A stretch of DNA of 64,000 bases from positions 1-64,000 of the forward strand of contig CAJUBP010000015.1 of the NCBI GenBank assembly GCA_910584585.1, written 5' to 3'. The translations under genes and the position numbers were made by a program. The notes below the pieces were generated by a model. The model was not told the DNA's origin, searched no databases, and saw nothing but the letters and a program-made list of their open reading frames with translations. Numbering within the stretch: the first letter of the stretch is position 1; every line of letters begins with the position of its first letter. Below, one piece after another: positions 23,852-32,647 of the stretch. The DNA is from an uncultured Lachnospiraceae bacterium (lineage in GTDB: Bacteria; Bacillota; Clostridia; Lachnospirales; Lachnospiraceae).

Positions 23852-24619
23852 TTATTCACTGTCCGCTTCTTTCTTTTGGGCATTATCCGTTTTATTCTCC
23901 GCCTGTTCTTTCCGGCTTTGCACAAGTTTGTCCAACTGCTCCCCCACAATTCGGAAATGCTTATCAAACGCCTGGATTGCCCGCTCCAGATCCTTATCTG
24001 CCAGGGCATGGTAAATCGCCCAGTGGGAACGTCTCAGCATCTCTGCCCGCATTTTATTCATTAAAATCTTTGTGCGGAAATTCTCAATAAACTGATCCAT
24101 CAAATGATCTAACATGGAATCATACAGAATCAGCATACGGTTATGAGACGCGCTCACCAGTTTGCGGTGAAATTCCACATCCAGCCTGGCGCTCTCCTTA
24201 GAACTCATAGGCTCATCCATTTTCAGCAGAATCTCATGCATCTCATCTAATTCTTCCGGCGCAGCCACCTCAATGGCCAGACGGATTGCGGCATATTCAT
24301 ACCCGATCCGAATGTGAAAAATCTCAAAATAATCAATCTGCATCAGCTTCATTACCATATTGACTGATTTCATCATATATTCCATAGGGTCGCATCTGAC
24401 ATAATTGCCGCTTCCCTGCTGGCACTCAATCAAACCTGTAATCTCTAACATATGCATGACTTCCCGAACGGAATTGCGGCTGACGCCAATCTCTTCTGCC
24501 AATTCCCGTTCTGTGGGAATTTTATCATTCAGCTTTAATTCTCCGGACAATATCTTCTCAGAACAATATTCAAATACATATTCATATGCTTTCTTTCCGT
24601 CTAACCTGGAATGATCCAT
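23852..24619 (-). CDS. FadR/GntR-family regulator, probably of the lactate operon
   Basis: 255 residues from the ATG at 24619, with AGAGAGGA nine bases upstream. N-terminal winged helix of GntR type (GELKLNDKIPTERELAEEIG, VSRNSVREVMHMLEITGLIE); C-terminal all-helical FCD domain with metal-site residues in ARLDVEFHRKLVSASHN and a later His in HWAIYHALADKDLERAI. This form matches LldR-like regulators of lactate use. Located just after the lactate operon, separated by a terminator. Palindromes of FadR type occur before lctP. Control of lctP-larA is therefore likely but inferred. The C-terminus is a charged, lysine/glutamate-rich tail. Confidence 0.85.
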   Translation of the reverse strand: MDHSRLDGKKAYEYVFEYCSEKILSGELKLNDKIPTERELAEEIGVSRNSVREVMHMLEITGLIECQQGSGNYVRCDPMEYMMKSVNMVMKLMQIDYFEIFHIRIGYEYAAIRLAIEVAAPEELDEMHEILLKMDEPMSSKESARLDVEFHRKLVSASHNRMLILYDSMLDHLMDQFIENFRTKILMNKMRAEMLRRSHWAIYHALADKDLERAIQAFDKHFRIVGEQLDKLVQSRKEQAENKTDNAQKKEADSE

Positions 24620-24692
24620 TCTAAATCCTCTCTTCTGCATATTTGCGTCATAACGTTTATTTTAGTATAATAATAGATAATTTGCAAGGAAA

Positions 24693-24738
24693 AGAAGAAG
24701 CAGGCAGAACCGGTATCCCCGATCCGCCTGCTTCTTCT
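24693..24738 (-). terminator. Terminator of the lactate operon
   Basis: Thirteen-bp stem AGAAGAAGCAGGC/GCCTGCTTCTTCT, followed on the minus strand by TTTTCC, between larA and the GntR gene. Confidence 0.8.
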
Positions 24739-24818
24739 GAAAATGTTGTTGTATGTATATGTACAGATCATCTGCCTTTCGGCATATGATCGCCCATGCA
24801 GATTCCGCCGAAAACATT

Positions 24819-26102
24819 TTACGGACTTTTGACCATTACAGACACTCCGTCCGGGATTACTGCAATATGAGCGTCCCTGCCTTTTTCCTGCAGCGCCCGC
24901 TCCAGCGCCTCATTCACATCGGAAGCTGTCTCAAATCCCATCTCTTCCGCCATGGCCCGGTACTGCCCGCACATCACATAAATCACCTTATGATGGATTA
25001 AAATCCGGCTTTGAATCTGGTATTCCCACTGATCCGGTTTGGTTTCCTCCTGGGGAACCTTCAAAATCTCCTCCATCAGGCTCTTTGGATTCTCACAGTT
25101 TTTTAACGCTTGGTAAAATCCTTCGCCGCCGTGCCCATCTCCGCAATTGGATACCATAATAATCACGCCGTCCTCTTTGCAGGCTGCTTCCGCCGCCGTC
25201 ATGCCTTTTACAGACTGATACATATTCTGATCCAAAGGATATCCGCCGTTGGTGGAAATGGCGATATCGGCAGGCTTCTTTGGGCTTACCTGGCAATACT
25301 GCTGGAGGAACCGGCAGCCGGCCGCATGAGCTTCCATTGCGTCGCCGGCCACCGCATGCACAACTTTTTTGTCAGCGTCGATAATCACGTTGACAATGTA
25401 CTTCTGGTCTGCCATTTTACTGGCGGCAACCATGTCTCTATGGATCGGGTTATTTTCCAATACGCCGGTACGGCTGTATGGAGAATCTATAAACGCGGAG
25501 CAGTGGTTTCCCAAAACTGTTACCGCGCTGGATACACCGGGCAGGACGCTTTTGCGCCCGCCGGAAAATCCCGCGAAAAAGTGTGTTTCAATAAATCCCT
25601 CGCTCACTAAAAGATCTGCTTCGGCCGCTATTTTATTGATCAGCAGCGGCGCGCCGGAGGGAAGCGTCCCGAGATTTACCATATCATCCATATTCTGGCT
25701 GTCATGAATCACAATTTTCTCCTGATCCACGATTTTCTCTCCGAATTTTCCTACTAGTTCTTCTCTGGCAGTGGCCCGGTGAAACCCGGTTGCAATCAGC
25801 AGTGTGATATCCGCCTTTGGATTCCCTTCCCGGATTTCTTTCAGCATAAATGGGATGATATGCTTGCTGGGCACCGGCCTGGTATGGTCGGAACAGATGA
25901 TGACTATTTTCTGTTTCCCTTTGGAAAGTTCTGAAAGCTTCGGCGATCCGATGGGATGCTCCATAGCTTCCAATACAAGCTCATCCTCTGTTTTCCCGGT
26001 TTTCGGCATAGATTCAATGGAAGATTCCAGAATCTCATAATCTAAATTATCATCCAGATGAAGCATCATGCCCTCTCTGGAAAATGGAAGTTTCATATCC
26101 AT
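24819..26102 (-). CDS. larA: Nickel-dependent lactate racemase LarA
   Basis: 427 residues. Interconverts D- and L-lactate using the nickel-pincer (NPN) cofactor. Family marks are ICSDHTRPVPSKHIIP, the catalytic His in ATGFHRAT, a second His in FIETHFFAGFSGGRKSVLPG, whose lysine is the cofactor tether, and NNPIHRDM. All four key residues of the known Lactobacillus enzyme have counterparts here. ATG 26102 is preferred over 26114 because AAAGGA has proper distance to it. It is the last gene of the operon. The cofactor-synthesis genes larB, larC, larE are not in this window, so they must be elsewhere. Confidence 0.9.
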   Translation of the reverse strand: MDMKLPFSREGMMLHLDDNLDYEILESSIESMPKTGKTEDELVLEAMEHPIGSPKLSELSKGKQKIVIICSDHTRPVPSKHIIPFMLKEIREGNPKADITLLIATGFHRATAREELVGKFGEKIVDQEKIVIHDSQNMDDMVNLGTLPSGAPLLINKIAAEADLLVSEGFIETHFFAGFSGGRKSVLPGVSSAVTVLGNHCSAFIDSPYSRTGVLENNPIHRDMVAASKMADQKYIVNVIIDADKKVVHAVAGDAMEAHAAGCRFLQQYCQVSPKKPADIAISTNGGYPLDQNMYQSVKGMTAAEAACKEDGVIIMVSNCGDGHGGEGFYQALKNCENPKSLMEEILKVPQEETKPDQWEYQIQSRILIHHKVIYVMCGQYRAMAEEMGFETASDVNEALERALQEKGRDAHIAVIPDGVSVMVKSP

Positions 26103-26188
26103 AAAAATTTCCATTCCTTTCGTCTCACTCAGGCGCGGACAGCAATGAAAAACATCTGTTCCAGGCTGTCCGCTTCATTTCACGCCTC

Positions 26189-27331
26189 TTATTTCACGCC
26201 CATCCAGCCGGAAATTACCATCATCTGGACTTCTGATGTGCCCTCATAAATCTCTGTAATCTTGGCGTCGCGCATCATACGCTCAATGGGATAATCCTTG
26301 GTGTAGCCATATCCGCCGTATAACTGCAGACAGCGGCGGGTAACGTCAGAAGCATTTCTGGAAGCCACTAATTTAGCCATTGCCGCTTTATGAGAGAAGG
26401 GCTCATGGTCATCTTTGGCACATGCAGCCTGATACACCAACAGCTTTGCGGCCTCTGTATTGGCCTGCATCTGAGCCAGTTCAAACTGGGTATTCTGGAA
26501 CTGGGAAATGCGGCGGCCGAACTGTGTTCTCTCCTGCACGTATTTCACGGTTTCTTCAATCGCGCCCTCCGCAATGCCAAGAGCCTGGGCCGCAATGCCT
26601 ACCCGTCCGCCGTCTAAGGTCATCATCGCGTACTTAAAGCCTTTGCCCAGCTCTCCCACAAGATTTTCCTTTGGAACAATACAGTCTTCAAACACCAGCT
26701 CGCAGGTGGAAGAAGCGCGGATTCCCATCTTATCTTCCAGCTTGCCGATGGAAAATCCCGGGAACCCCTTTTCTACGATAAATGCGGAAATTCCTTTGGT
26801 GCCCTTGGATTTATCTGTCATAGCCAGCACGAAAAATACATCCGCCACCCCTGCATTGGTAATGAAAATCTTAGAGCCGTTCAATACCCAGTGATCCCCT
26901 TTGTCCACTGCAACGGTCTTCTGTCCGGAAGCGTCAGTTCCCGCATTGGCCTCCGTCAGCGCAAAGGCGCCGATCCATTCCCCGGAGCATAATTTGGGCA
27001 GATACTTCTGTTTCTGTTCTTCAGTGCCGAACTGGTAAATCGGGGTACAGCAAAGAGAAGTATGGGCAGATACAATAACGCCTGTAGTTCCGCAATATTT
27101 GCTCAATTCCTCCACCGTCTGGATATAAGCCAACGTATCCATGCCCGCTCCGCCGTATTCTTCCGGGAACGGAATTCCAAGCAGTCCCATCTCCGCCATT
27201 TTCTTCACGTTTTCCATGGGAAACTCTTCTGTCTTGTCAATTTCCGCTGCCAGGGGCTTTACTTCATTCACCGCAAAATCATGTACCATATCCAGAATAT
27301 CCTGGTGTAATTCATCTCTCTTAAAATCCAT
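26189..27331 (-). CDS. Acyl-CoA dehydrogenase (butyryl-CoA dehydrogenase-like)
   Basis: 380 residues from ATG 27331 (GGAGGAAAT before it). Shows all ACAD signatures: FALTEANAGTDASGQKTVA, the glycine-rich KGTKGISAFIVEKGFPG, the second signature QLYGGYGYTKDYPIERMMRD and the catalytic glutamate in ITEIYEGTSE. Short-chain butyryl-CoA/crotonyl-CoA chemistry is likely, with EtfAB (next genes) as electron partner. Its place between etfA and larA in a lactate operon resembles lct clusters described in lactate-using butyrate producers. No hbd/crt/thl genes are here, so a full butyrate locus would lie elsewhere. Confidence 0.9.
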   Translation of the reverse strand: MDFKRDELHQDILDMVHDFAVNEVKPLAAEIDKTEEFPMENVKKMAEMGLLGIPFPEEYGGAGMDTLAYIQTVEELSKYCGTTGVIVSAHTSLCCTPIYQFGTEEQKQKYLPKLCSGEWIGAFALTEANAGTDASGQKTVAVDKGDHWVLNGSKIFITNAGVADVFFVLAMTDKSKGTKGISAFIVEKGFPGFSIGKLEDKMGIRASSTCELVFEDCIVPKENLVGELGKGFKYAMMTLDGGRVGIAAQALGIAEGAIEETVKYVQERTQFGRRISQFQNTQFELAQMQANTEAAKLLVYQAACAKDDHEPFSHKAAMAKLVASRNASDVTRRCLQLYGGYGYTKDYPIERMMRDAKITEIYEGTSEVQMMVISGWMGVK

Positions 27332-27436
27332 AACTATTTCCTCCGTCTTCTCTGCCGGAAAGCTGGCCAGTTTACCCGCCAAGAGGCAATCCCGCAGCAA
27401 TCTCCATTTCCCAAATATGCATCGTTGGCTGCAGTT

Positions 27437-28444
27437 TTAAGCCTTCCGCGCTTGAAACGCTGCCGTCAGCGCCGGCACAACCTCATTGAGATTCCCTACA
27501 ATTCCATAATCCGCCACATCAAAAATCGGCGCGTCTTCATCTTTGTTCACCGCAATTACCGTATCAGATCCGGAAATCCCCGCCAAATGCTGGATTGCCC
27601 CGGAAATGCCGATGGCAAAGTAAAGCTTCGGCGCTACGGTTTTGCCGGACTGTCCCACCTGATGGGCATGAGGCATCCAGCCTGCGTCTACCACTGCTCT
27701 GCTGCAGCCAACGGTTGCGCCCAGTTCTGCCGCCAAATCTTCCAGAAGCTTAAAGTTCTCCGCGCTTCCCACGCCTCTGCCGCCGGATACGATAATCTCT
27801 GCCTCTTCCAGATTTACCGCTTCTGCCACTTCATTGACACGTTCCACTAAGGTGGTGCGGATTTCCCCGGCATCCACATGAATTTCTTCTTTTACAATTT
27901 CTCCGGCGCGGCTTTCGTCATAGGCGCCTTTTTTGAATACGCCCGGCCTTACGGTTCCCATCTGGGGACGGTGCTCGGGACACATAATGGTAGCCATTAA
28001 GTTGCCGCCGAAGGTAGGACGGGTCCACGCAATATTTCCAGTCTCTTCATCAATGTCAATGCCGGTGCAGTCTGCCGTCAATCCTGTTTTCAAACGGCAG
28101 GACACTCTCGGCCCCATGTCCCGGCCATTGTTGGTGGCTCCGATCATCAATGTTTCCGGTTTGTATTTCTCTACCAAGGTTACCATTGCCTTGGTAAAGG
28201 CGTCTGTGGTGTAATATTCATATTCCGGCCCGTCTACGATAATGGCGGAATCTGCGCCGTAGCAGATAGCGTCCTTAGCCGCGCCTTCAATATCCTTGCC
28301 GATGACTACTGCTACCAGAGGGCATCCCTTCTGGTCTGCCAGCGGCCTTGCCACATTGATAAGCTCATAGCCCACATTTTTTGCTTTGCCGCATTCTGTC
28401 TCTATAAACACCCATATATTTTTATAATCATTCAGATTGCCCAT
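27437..28444 (-). CDS. etfA: Electron transfer flavoprotein alpha subunit
   Basis: 335 residues; FAD-binding C-terminal domain complete (IIVSGGRGVGSAENFKLLED, SRAVVDAGWMPHAHQVGQSG, KLYFAIGISGAIQHLAGISG, DAPIFDVADYGIVGNL). Accepts or donates electrons with the lactate dehydrogenase and/or acyl-CoA dehydrogenase encoded beside it. AAGGAGGGG precedes the ATG; 13 bp after etfB. With EtfB and the FAD-linked dehydrogenase it may form an LctBCD-type bifurcating (confurcating) lactate dehydrogenase complex; this is inference from gene order. Confidence 0.93.
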   Translation of the reverse strand: MGNLNDYKNIWVFIETECGKAKNVGYELINVARPLADQKGCPLVAVVIGKDIEGAAKDAICYGADSAIIVDGPEYEYYTTDAFTKAMVTLVEKYKPETLMIGATNNGRDMGPRVSCRLKTGLTADCTGIDIDEETGNIAWTRPTFGGNLMATIMCPEHRPQMGTVRPGVFKKGAYDESRAGEIVKEEIHVDAGEIRTTLVERVNEVAEAVNLEEAEIIVSGGRGVGSAENFKLLEDLAAELGATVGCSRAVVDAGWMPHAHQVGQSGKTVAPKLYFAIGISGAIQHLAGISGSDTVIAVNKDEDAPIFDVADYGIVGNLNEVVPALTAAFQARKA

Positions 28445-28457
28445 GCTAAGCCCCTCC

Positions 28458-29261
28458 TTATAAAAGTTTTGCTTCTTCCAGCAATTTCACTACTTCGTTT
28501 GCCGCGTCTTTTGCTTCCATGCCTGCCAGTTTCACGCCGGATTTCTCCCGAACCGGGGTATAAGTCTTTTTCACTCTGGTGGGAGAACCGTTTAATCCAC
28601 ACAGTTCCAGCTTGATGGAGGGGATATCCTCTTCGGTCAATACCGGAATCTCTTTTTTCTTGGCTGCCATTTTGCTCTTAATAGTGGGATAGCGGGGCTC
28701 ATAAGGAAGCTTCACAACGGTTACCACTGCCGGAAGCTTGGTGGAAATCATGTCATAGCCGGAATCATGCTCCCGCTTCACCTGGATTTCTCCGTCTTTT
28801 TCCACAATATCCAGCGCGTATGTAATCTGAGGCAAATCAAGATGCTCCGCAATCTCCGGCCCTACCTGGGCGGTATCTCCGTCTGTGGCCTGTTTTCCGC
28901 AGAGGATTAAGTCAAATTTCAATCCCTCTTTTTCCTCTACCGCTTTGATTGCCTCGGACAAAATATAGCTGGTGGCAAGGGTATCGGAACCGCCGAAACT
29001 TCTGCTGGAAATCAGATAACCGTTGTCCGCGCCTACCGCAAGGCAGGATTTGATAGCTTCTTTGGCCTGCTCCGGCCCCATGGAAAGCACAATCAGCTTA
29101 CCGCCCAGCTGCTCTTTCAGTCTTACGCCTACTTCCTGGGCATAGGTGTCAAAGGGATTCACAATACTGGGAACGCCTTTGCGGATCAGGGTGTGAGTTT
29201 CAGGATCTACCTTGATTTCGTTGGTATCAGGTACCTGTTTCATGCATACACAAATATTCAT
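28458..29261 (-). CDS. etfB: Electron transfer flavoprotein beta subunit
   Basis: 267 residues; starts MNICVCMKQVPDTNEIKVDP and shows the beta-subunit signature region VKREHDSGYDMISTKLPAVV with KLPYEPRYPTIKSKMAAKKK. The latter region binds the nucleotide, and in bifurcating Etfs an extra FAD. Heterodimer partner of EtfA. GAGGAGGAAGC precedes the start. The gene sits between lctD and etfA with short gaps, so synthesis is coupled. Confidence 0.93.
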   Translation of the reverse strand: MNICVCMKQVPDTNEIKVDPETHTLIRKGVPSIVNPFDTYAQEVGVRLKEQLGGKLIVLSMGPEQAKEAIKSCLAVGADNGYLISSRSFGGSDTLATSYILSEAIKAVEEKEGLKFDLILCGKQATDGDTAQVGPEIAEHLDLPQITYALDIVEKDGEIQVKREHDSGYDMISTKLPAVVTVVKLPYEPRYPTIKSKMAAKKKEIPVLTEEDIPSIKLELCGLNGSPTRVKKTYTPVREKSGVKLAGMEAKDAANEVVKLLEEAKLL

Positions 29262-29282
29262 AATGCTTCCTCCTCATAAATT

Positions 29283-30695
29283 TTATAAACGATAGCAGAC
29301 TTTACCCGGATTTAAGATCATCTTTGGATCAAAGACCCGTTTGATGCCCTCCATAATTGCCATGTTGGTTTCTCCCACGGAATCCACCAGATATTTCACC
29401 TTGCCGGAGCCGATGCCGTGCTCACCGGAAACAAGTCCGCCGCAGTCTGTCGCTTCTTTATAAATGATGTCAAAGAATTTATCTACCCGTTTCTTGAACT
29501 CTTCTTCCTCCAAATCATTGGAGCACTGATAAATATGGAGGTTTCCGTCTCCGGCATGGCCGAAGGACTTAATGGTCAGTCCGCATTCTTCTCCTGTTTT
29601 GTTGACAAATTCCAGATAATCCGCAATCTTATTTACCGGCACTACCACATCGCATTCATCCAGCAGCTTGGTCTCTTCCATAATCGCTTCCAGGAAAGAA
29701 GAACGTGCAGCCCACGCGTCTTTCATTTTAGACGGGGTATCTGCCACCAATACGTCAATGGCTCCTTCCTCCAATACCAGTTCCGCGGCCTGCTCCACCA
29801 GCGCGTCCACTTCTTCCTCGGAATTGCCGTCCAGGGTAATCAGCAGATACGCGCCGATTTCTGTGCCCTCCAATTCCTGAGGAAATACGGACTTGCCGAT
29901 ATAGCGCTCAGAAGCCAGCACAATTTCACGCTCCATGAACTCAATGGCCTGGGGATCCATATGGGCCATTTTAAACTTGGGAACCGTAGCCAGTGCAGTG
30001 TGCAGATCTTCAAAGGGGATAATCAGAGAAGCCGCTGCCTTAGGCGCAGGTATAATCTTTAAGGTCAGCTCTGTGATAATTCCAAGGGTTCCTTCGGAGC
30101 CAATCATTAAGTTTAACAGAGAATAGCCGGAAGATGTCTTGGACACAGTGGCTCCTAAACGGGTAATCTCTCCTGTGGGCAGCACAACAGTCATTGCCCT
30201 TACATAATCCCGGGTCGCTCCGTATTTTACCGCGCGCATTCCTCCTGCGTTGGTTGCCACATTTCCGCCCACACAGGCAAATTTTTCACCTGGATCCGGG
30301 GGATACAGCATTCCCTTGCCCTGGCAGTCTTCCGCCAGATCATTCAGCAATACTCCCGCTTCGATTTCCACTACAAAGTTTTCCATATCGTAAGATTTAA
30401 TCTTATTCATCTTGGAAATATCCATCAGCACGCCGCCATAGAGAGGCACTGCTCCTCCTGCCAGGCCGGTGCCGGCTCCTCTGGGGGTTACCGGGATATT
30501 GTTCTCATAGCAGATTTTCATAATTCCCGCCACCTCTTCGGTAGAGCGGGGCTGAACTGCCACATCCGGCATATGGGTTCCGTAAATGGGCATTTCATCC
30601 TTGGCGTAATCCGGGTTAATGTCTTCCCCCTGGAACACATAATTTGTGACCGATTTCAGTTTTTCCACGATTTCTTGGGTCAATTGGTTGTACAT
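29283..30695 (-). CDS. lctD: FAD-linked lactate dehydrogenase (GlcD/LctD type)
   Basis: 470 residues from ATG 30695, which follows AAGGAGGTAGC. PCMH-type FAD domain (PVTPRGAGTGLAGGAVPLYG; DPGEKFACVGGNVATNAGGM) then the FAD-oxidase C-terminal domain with metal/substrate histidines in SFGHAGDGNLHIYQC and VSGEHGIGSGKVKYL. Oxidises (probably D-)lactate to pyruvate and passes electrons to EtfAB. It could in principle act on glycolate, but a lactate permease upstream and racemase downstream favour lactate. Second gene of the operon, 25 bp after lctP. Confidence 0.9.
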   Translation of the reverse strand: MYNQLTQEIVEKLKSVTNYVFQGEDINPDYAKDEMPIYGTHMPDVAVQPRSTEEVAGIMKICYENNIPVTPRGAGTGLAGGAVPLYGGVLMDISKMNKIKSYDMENFVVEIEAGVLLNDLAEDCQGKGMLYPPDPGEKFACVGGNVATNAGGMRAVKYGATRDYVRAMTVVLPTGEITRLGATVSKTSSGYSLLNLMIGSEGTLGIITELTLKIIPAPKAAASLIIPFEDLHTALATVPKFKMAHMDPQAIEFMEREIVLASERYIGKSVFPQELEGTEIGAYLLITLDGNSEEEVDALVEQAAELVLEEGAIDVLVADTPSKMKDAWAARSSFLEAIMEETKLLDECDVVVPVNKIADYLEFVNKTGEECGLTIKSFGHAGDGNLHIYQCSNDLEEEEFKKRVDKFFDIIYKEATDCGGLVSGEHGIGSGKVKYLVDSVGETNMAIMEGIKRVFDPKMILNPGKVCYRL

Positions 30696-30720
30696 GTTGC
30701 TACCTCCTTGAAAATAAATT

Positions 30721-32268
30721 TTACAGTCCCAGCAAAGCTCCTGCATAGCAGATCATGCCTGACAATATTACAAACAACAGAAAATATTTAAACACTTTAC
30801 TCAAAATCTTGCTCTCAGAACCTACCTGGTTGATTGCCCCTGCGCCGATGGCGATTCCCTGGGGACAAATCATCTTGCCGATTCCGGCGCCCATCACATT
30901 TGCCGCCGCCATCCAGGTGGGATTCAAATCAAGGGCCGCAGCCGTCTCGCTCTGCAGGCCGCCGAACAGCACGCAGGTGGAAGTTCCGGAACCCGTGACA
31001 AAAGCCCCCAACGCCCCAATCACCGGCGCGAAAAACGGATAGAAAGAACCGGTAACGGCTACCAAAAATTTCGCGATATCGGAAATCATTCCGCTGTAGC
31101 TCATAATCTTCGCAGTTGCCATCACAGAACAGATGGTGAGGATTGTCTTCCAGTATTTTTTCAGCGTCTCCAGAAAAACCTCTCCCATATCCCGGAACGC
31201 GGCTCCCTGAATCAGCCCTCCAAGGACTGCCGCAAGGAATATCATAACTCCCGGCGTATTGATCCAGCTGAATCCCAGGGCATTGCCTCCCTCCCCGGCA
31301 TACACGGTAACGGTGCTCTTAATGCCCGCAATTGCGTTATGTATCGGCGGGCATAAGGTAGATGTCAGCATCAGAAACAGAAAAATCAGAAGAAAGGAAC
31401 TCCAGGCTTTCAACCCCTCCGCCATTCCTATCCCATGGTTCTCTCCCGCCGTCTCTGACAGCTCAATGGCATATTCTTTCTCCGGTTCCTTATTAAAAAT
31501 CTTAGCCGCCGCAATGACACATCCCATAGAACAGATAGAACCGATGATGTCCGGCAGCTCCGGCCCGAGAAAATGAGCGGTCAAAAACCAGGGGATGGTA
31601 AAGGAAGCCGCCGCAGTCAGTGTGGTTGGCATCATGCCCTTTAACGCTTTGATTCCTTTTCCGCAGATGCAGACCATCAGAAACGGAGAAAGAAAAGTCA
31701 GGATACATTGAATGTCCACAATGCTTCCCGCCAGCGGAACAAGCTCTGTTCCCGTCACCGTCGCAAGAGTTACGGTAGGCACGCCTACAGAACCGAATGC
31801 GGTGGGCGTGGAATTCACCACCAGGCAGCCCAGCACTGCGCTCATGGGGTCAAGTCCGATTGCCGCCAACATGGACGCCGGAATTGCCACTGCCGTTCCG
31901 AATCCGGCCATTCCCTCCATGAAATTCCCGAATCCCCATCCGATAATCAAAGCCAATACCCGTTTGTCTCTGGAAACTCCAGCCAGCATCTTCTTGACAG
32001 ATTCCATGGCTCCGGTCTTTAAGGTCAGGTTGTAGGTGAACAATGCCGCCACAATCACCAGACAGATGGGCCAAAGGGCATTTAAAACCCCTTCCAGAGC
32101 CGCCGTCGCAATACACAGGGCGCTTAATCCCCAATACCCTGCCGCCAACGCCGCTGTGACAATAAGCGCAATGACGCAGGCCCTGTGCCCGGCCATCTTC
32201 AGGCCGCTGAGCGCTGCGATCAGCCAGAGTATCGGCAGCATCGCAAGCAAAAATTCCAATAGTAACAA
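30721..32268 (-). CDS. lctP: L-lactate permease LctP
   Basis: 515 residues, a typical lactate permease with about 12-14 membrane segments: LLLEFLLAMLPILWLIAAL at the start, GWGFGNFMEGMAGFGTAVAI, FGSVGVPTVTLATVTGTEL and GSGTSTCVLFGGLQSETA. Imports lactate with protons. The start is TTG at 32268, supported by AAAGGTGG with 8-base spacing and by family N-termini; a longer reading from 32385 would run through two operator palindromes. First gene of the lactate operon. Confidence 0.92.
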   Translation of the reverse strand: MLLLEFLLAMLPILWLIAALSGLKMAGHRACVIALIVTAALAAGYWGLSALCIATAALEGVLNALWPICLVIVAALFTYNLTLKTGAMESVKKMLAGVSRDKRVLALIIGWGFGNFMEGMAGFGTAVAIPASMLAAIGLDPMSAVLGCLVVNSTPTAFGSVGVPTVTLATVTGTELVPLAGSIVDIQCILTFLSPFLMVCICGKGIKALKGMMPTTLTAAASFTIPWFLTAHFLGPELPDIIGSICSMGCVIAAAKIFNKEPEKEYAIELSETAGENHGIGMAEGLKAWSSFLLIFLFLMLTSTLCPPIHNAIAGIKSTVTVYAGEGGNALGFSWINTPGVMIFLAAVLGGLIQGAAFRDMGEVFLETLKKYWKTILTICSVMATAKIMSYSGMISDIAKFLVAVTGSFYPFFAPVIGALGAFVTGSGTSTCVLFGGLQSETAAALDLNPTWMAAANVMGAGIGKMICPQGIAIGAGAINQVGSESKILSKVFKYFLLFVILSGMICYAGALLGL

Positions 32269-32286
32269 TTGTCTTCCCACCTTTCT

Positions 32287-32303
32287 AATTGGATTATCCA
32301 ATT
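32287..32303. promoter_or_regulatory. Operator palindrome AATTGGATTATCCAATT
   Basis: Perfect 17-base palindrome just upstream of the lctP ribosome site. It resembles 32372-32386 in its ATTGG...CCAAT arms; candidate site of the GntR regulator. Confidence 0.65.
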
Positions 32304-32371
32304 TATTAATTTTATTTACAAACCCTTTTAAAACACGATGAATTCCCTTAATTAGTACCATTTTCTCATTT

Positions 32372-32386
32372 ATTGGGTGACCCAAT
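32372..32386. promoter_or_regulatory. Operator palindrome ATTGGGTGACCCAAT
   Basis: Perfect 15-base palindrome a few bases downstream of the -10 box, so a bound repressor would block transcription start. An imperfect third copy, ATTGGGTCACCC, is at 32491-32502. Confidence 0.75.
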
Positions 32387-32397
32387 TTCTAATTATC

Positions 32398-32425
32398 ATT
32401 ATAGCACGCTTTTTCAATACTGCAA
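32398..32425 (-). promoter_or_regulatory. Sigma-A promoter of the lactate operon
   Basis: On the minus strand TTGCAG (32425-32420), 16-base spacer, TATAAT (32403-32398). It points to lctP and is flanked by the operator palindromes. Confidence 0.7.
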
Positions 32426-32490
32426 GCGTTTTTTATAATTCTGTTACTTTTTCACATTTTTTCCTTTCATTTTTGTGTATATTAACGAAA

Positions 32491-32502
32491 ATTGGGTCAC
32501 CC
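32491..32502. promoter_or_regulatory. Third, imperfect GntR-like operator site
   Basis: ATTGGGTCACCC, sharing the half-site of 32372-32386. About 70 bp upstream of the -35 box; could allow DNA looping by the regulator. Confidence 0.5.
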
Positions 32503-32600
32503 TTTATTGTTGCCCTTGCTAATTTGATTTATCAGATTTACAAGACAAAAGAAATAGCCGCCACTACTCACAATAGTGACGGCCTGCCCTTATGAGGCAA
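32503..32600 (+). pseudogene. Remnant of a holin-like toxin gene and its antitoxin terminator (locus 3)
   Basis: The plus strand encodes IVALANLIYQIYKTKE, matching the second half of the toxin at 15081-15176, then GCCGCCACTACT...GTGACGGC (32557-32583), matching that locus's shared hairpin, then CTTATGAGG as in its antisense RNA. The toxin start and first half are missing, and one base is lost near the end, so the stop codon is out of frame. Orphan antitoxin RNA from the minus strand is possible: TATAAT occurs at about 32610-32615 on that strand. Confidence 0.7.
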
Positions 32601-32647
32601 TCGCTTTGATTATACAGTTCCTTAAAAGGCATCATGGAAAAATATTG

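Noticed and set aside
32377..32595. 72-residue forward frame as a complete small membrane protein
   Set aside because: It starts inside the lactate operator without a ribosome site; only its last ~30 residues are meaningful, as a remnant of a holin-like toxin.
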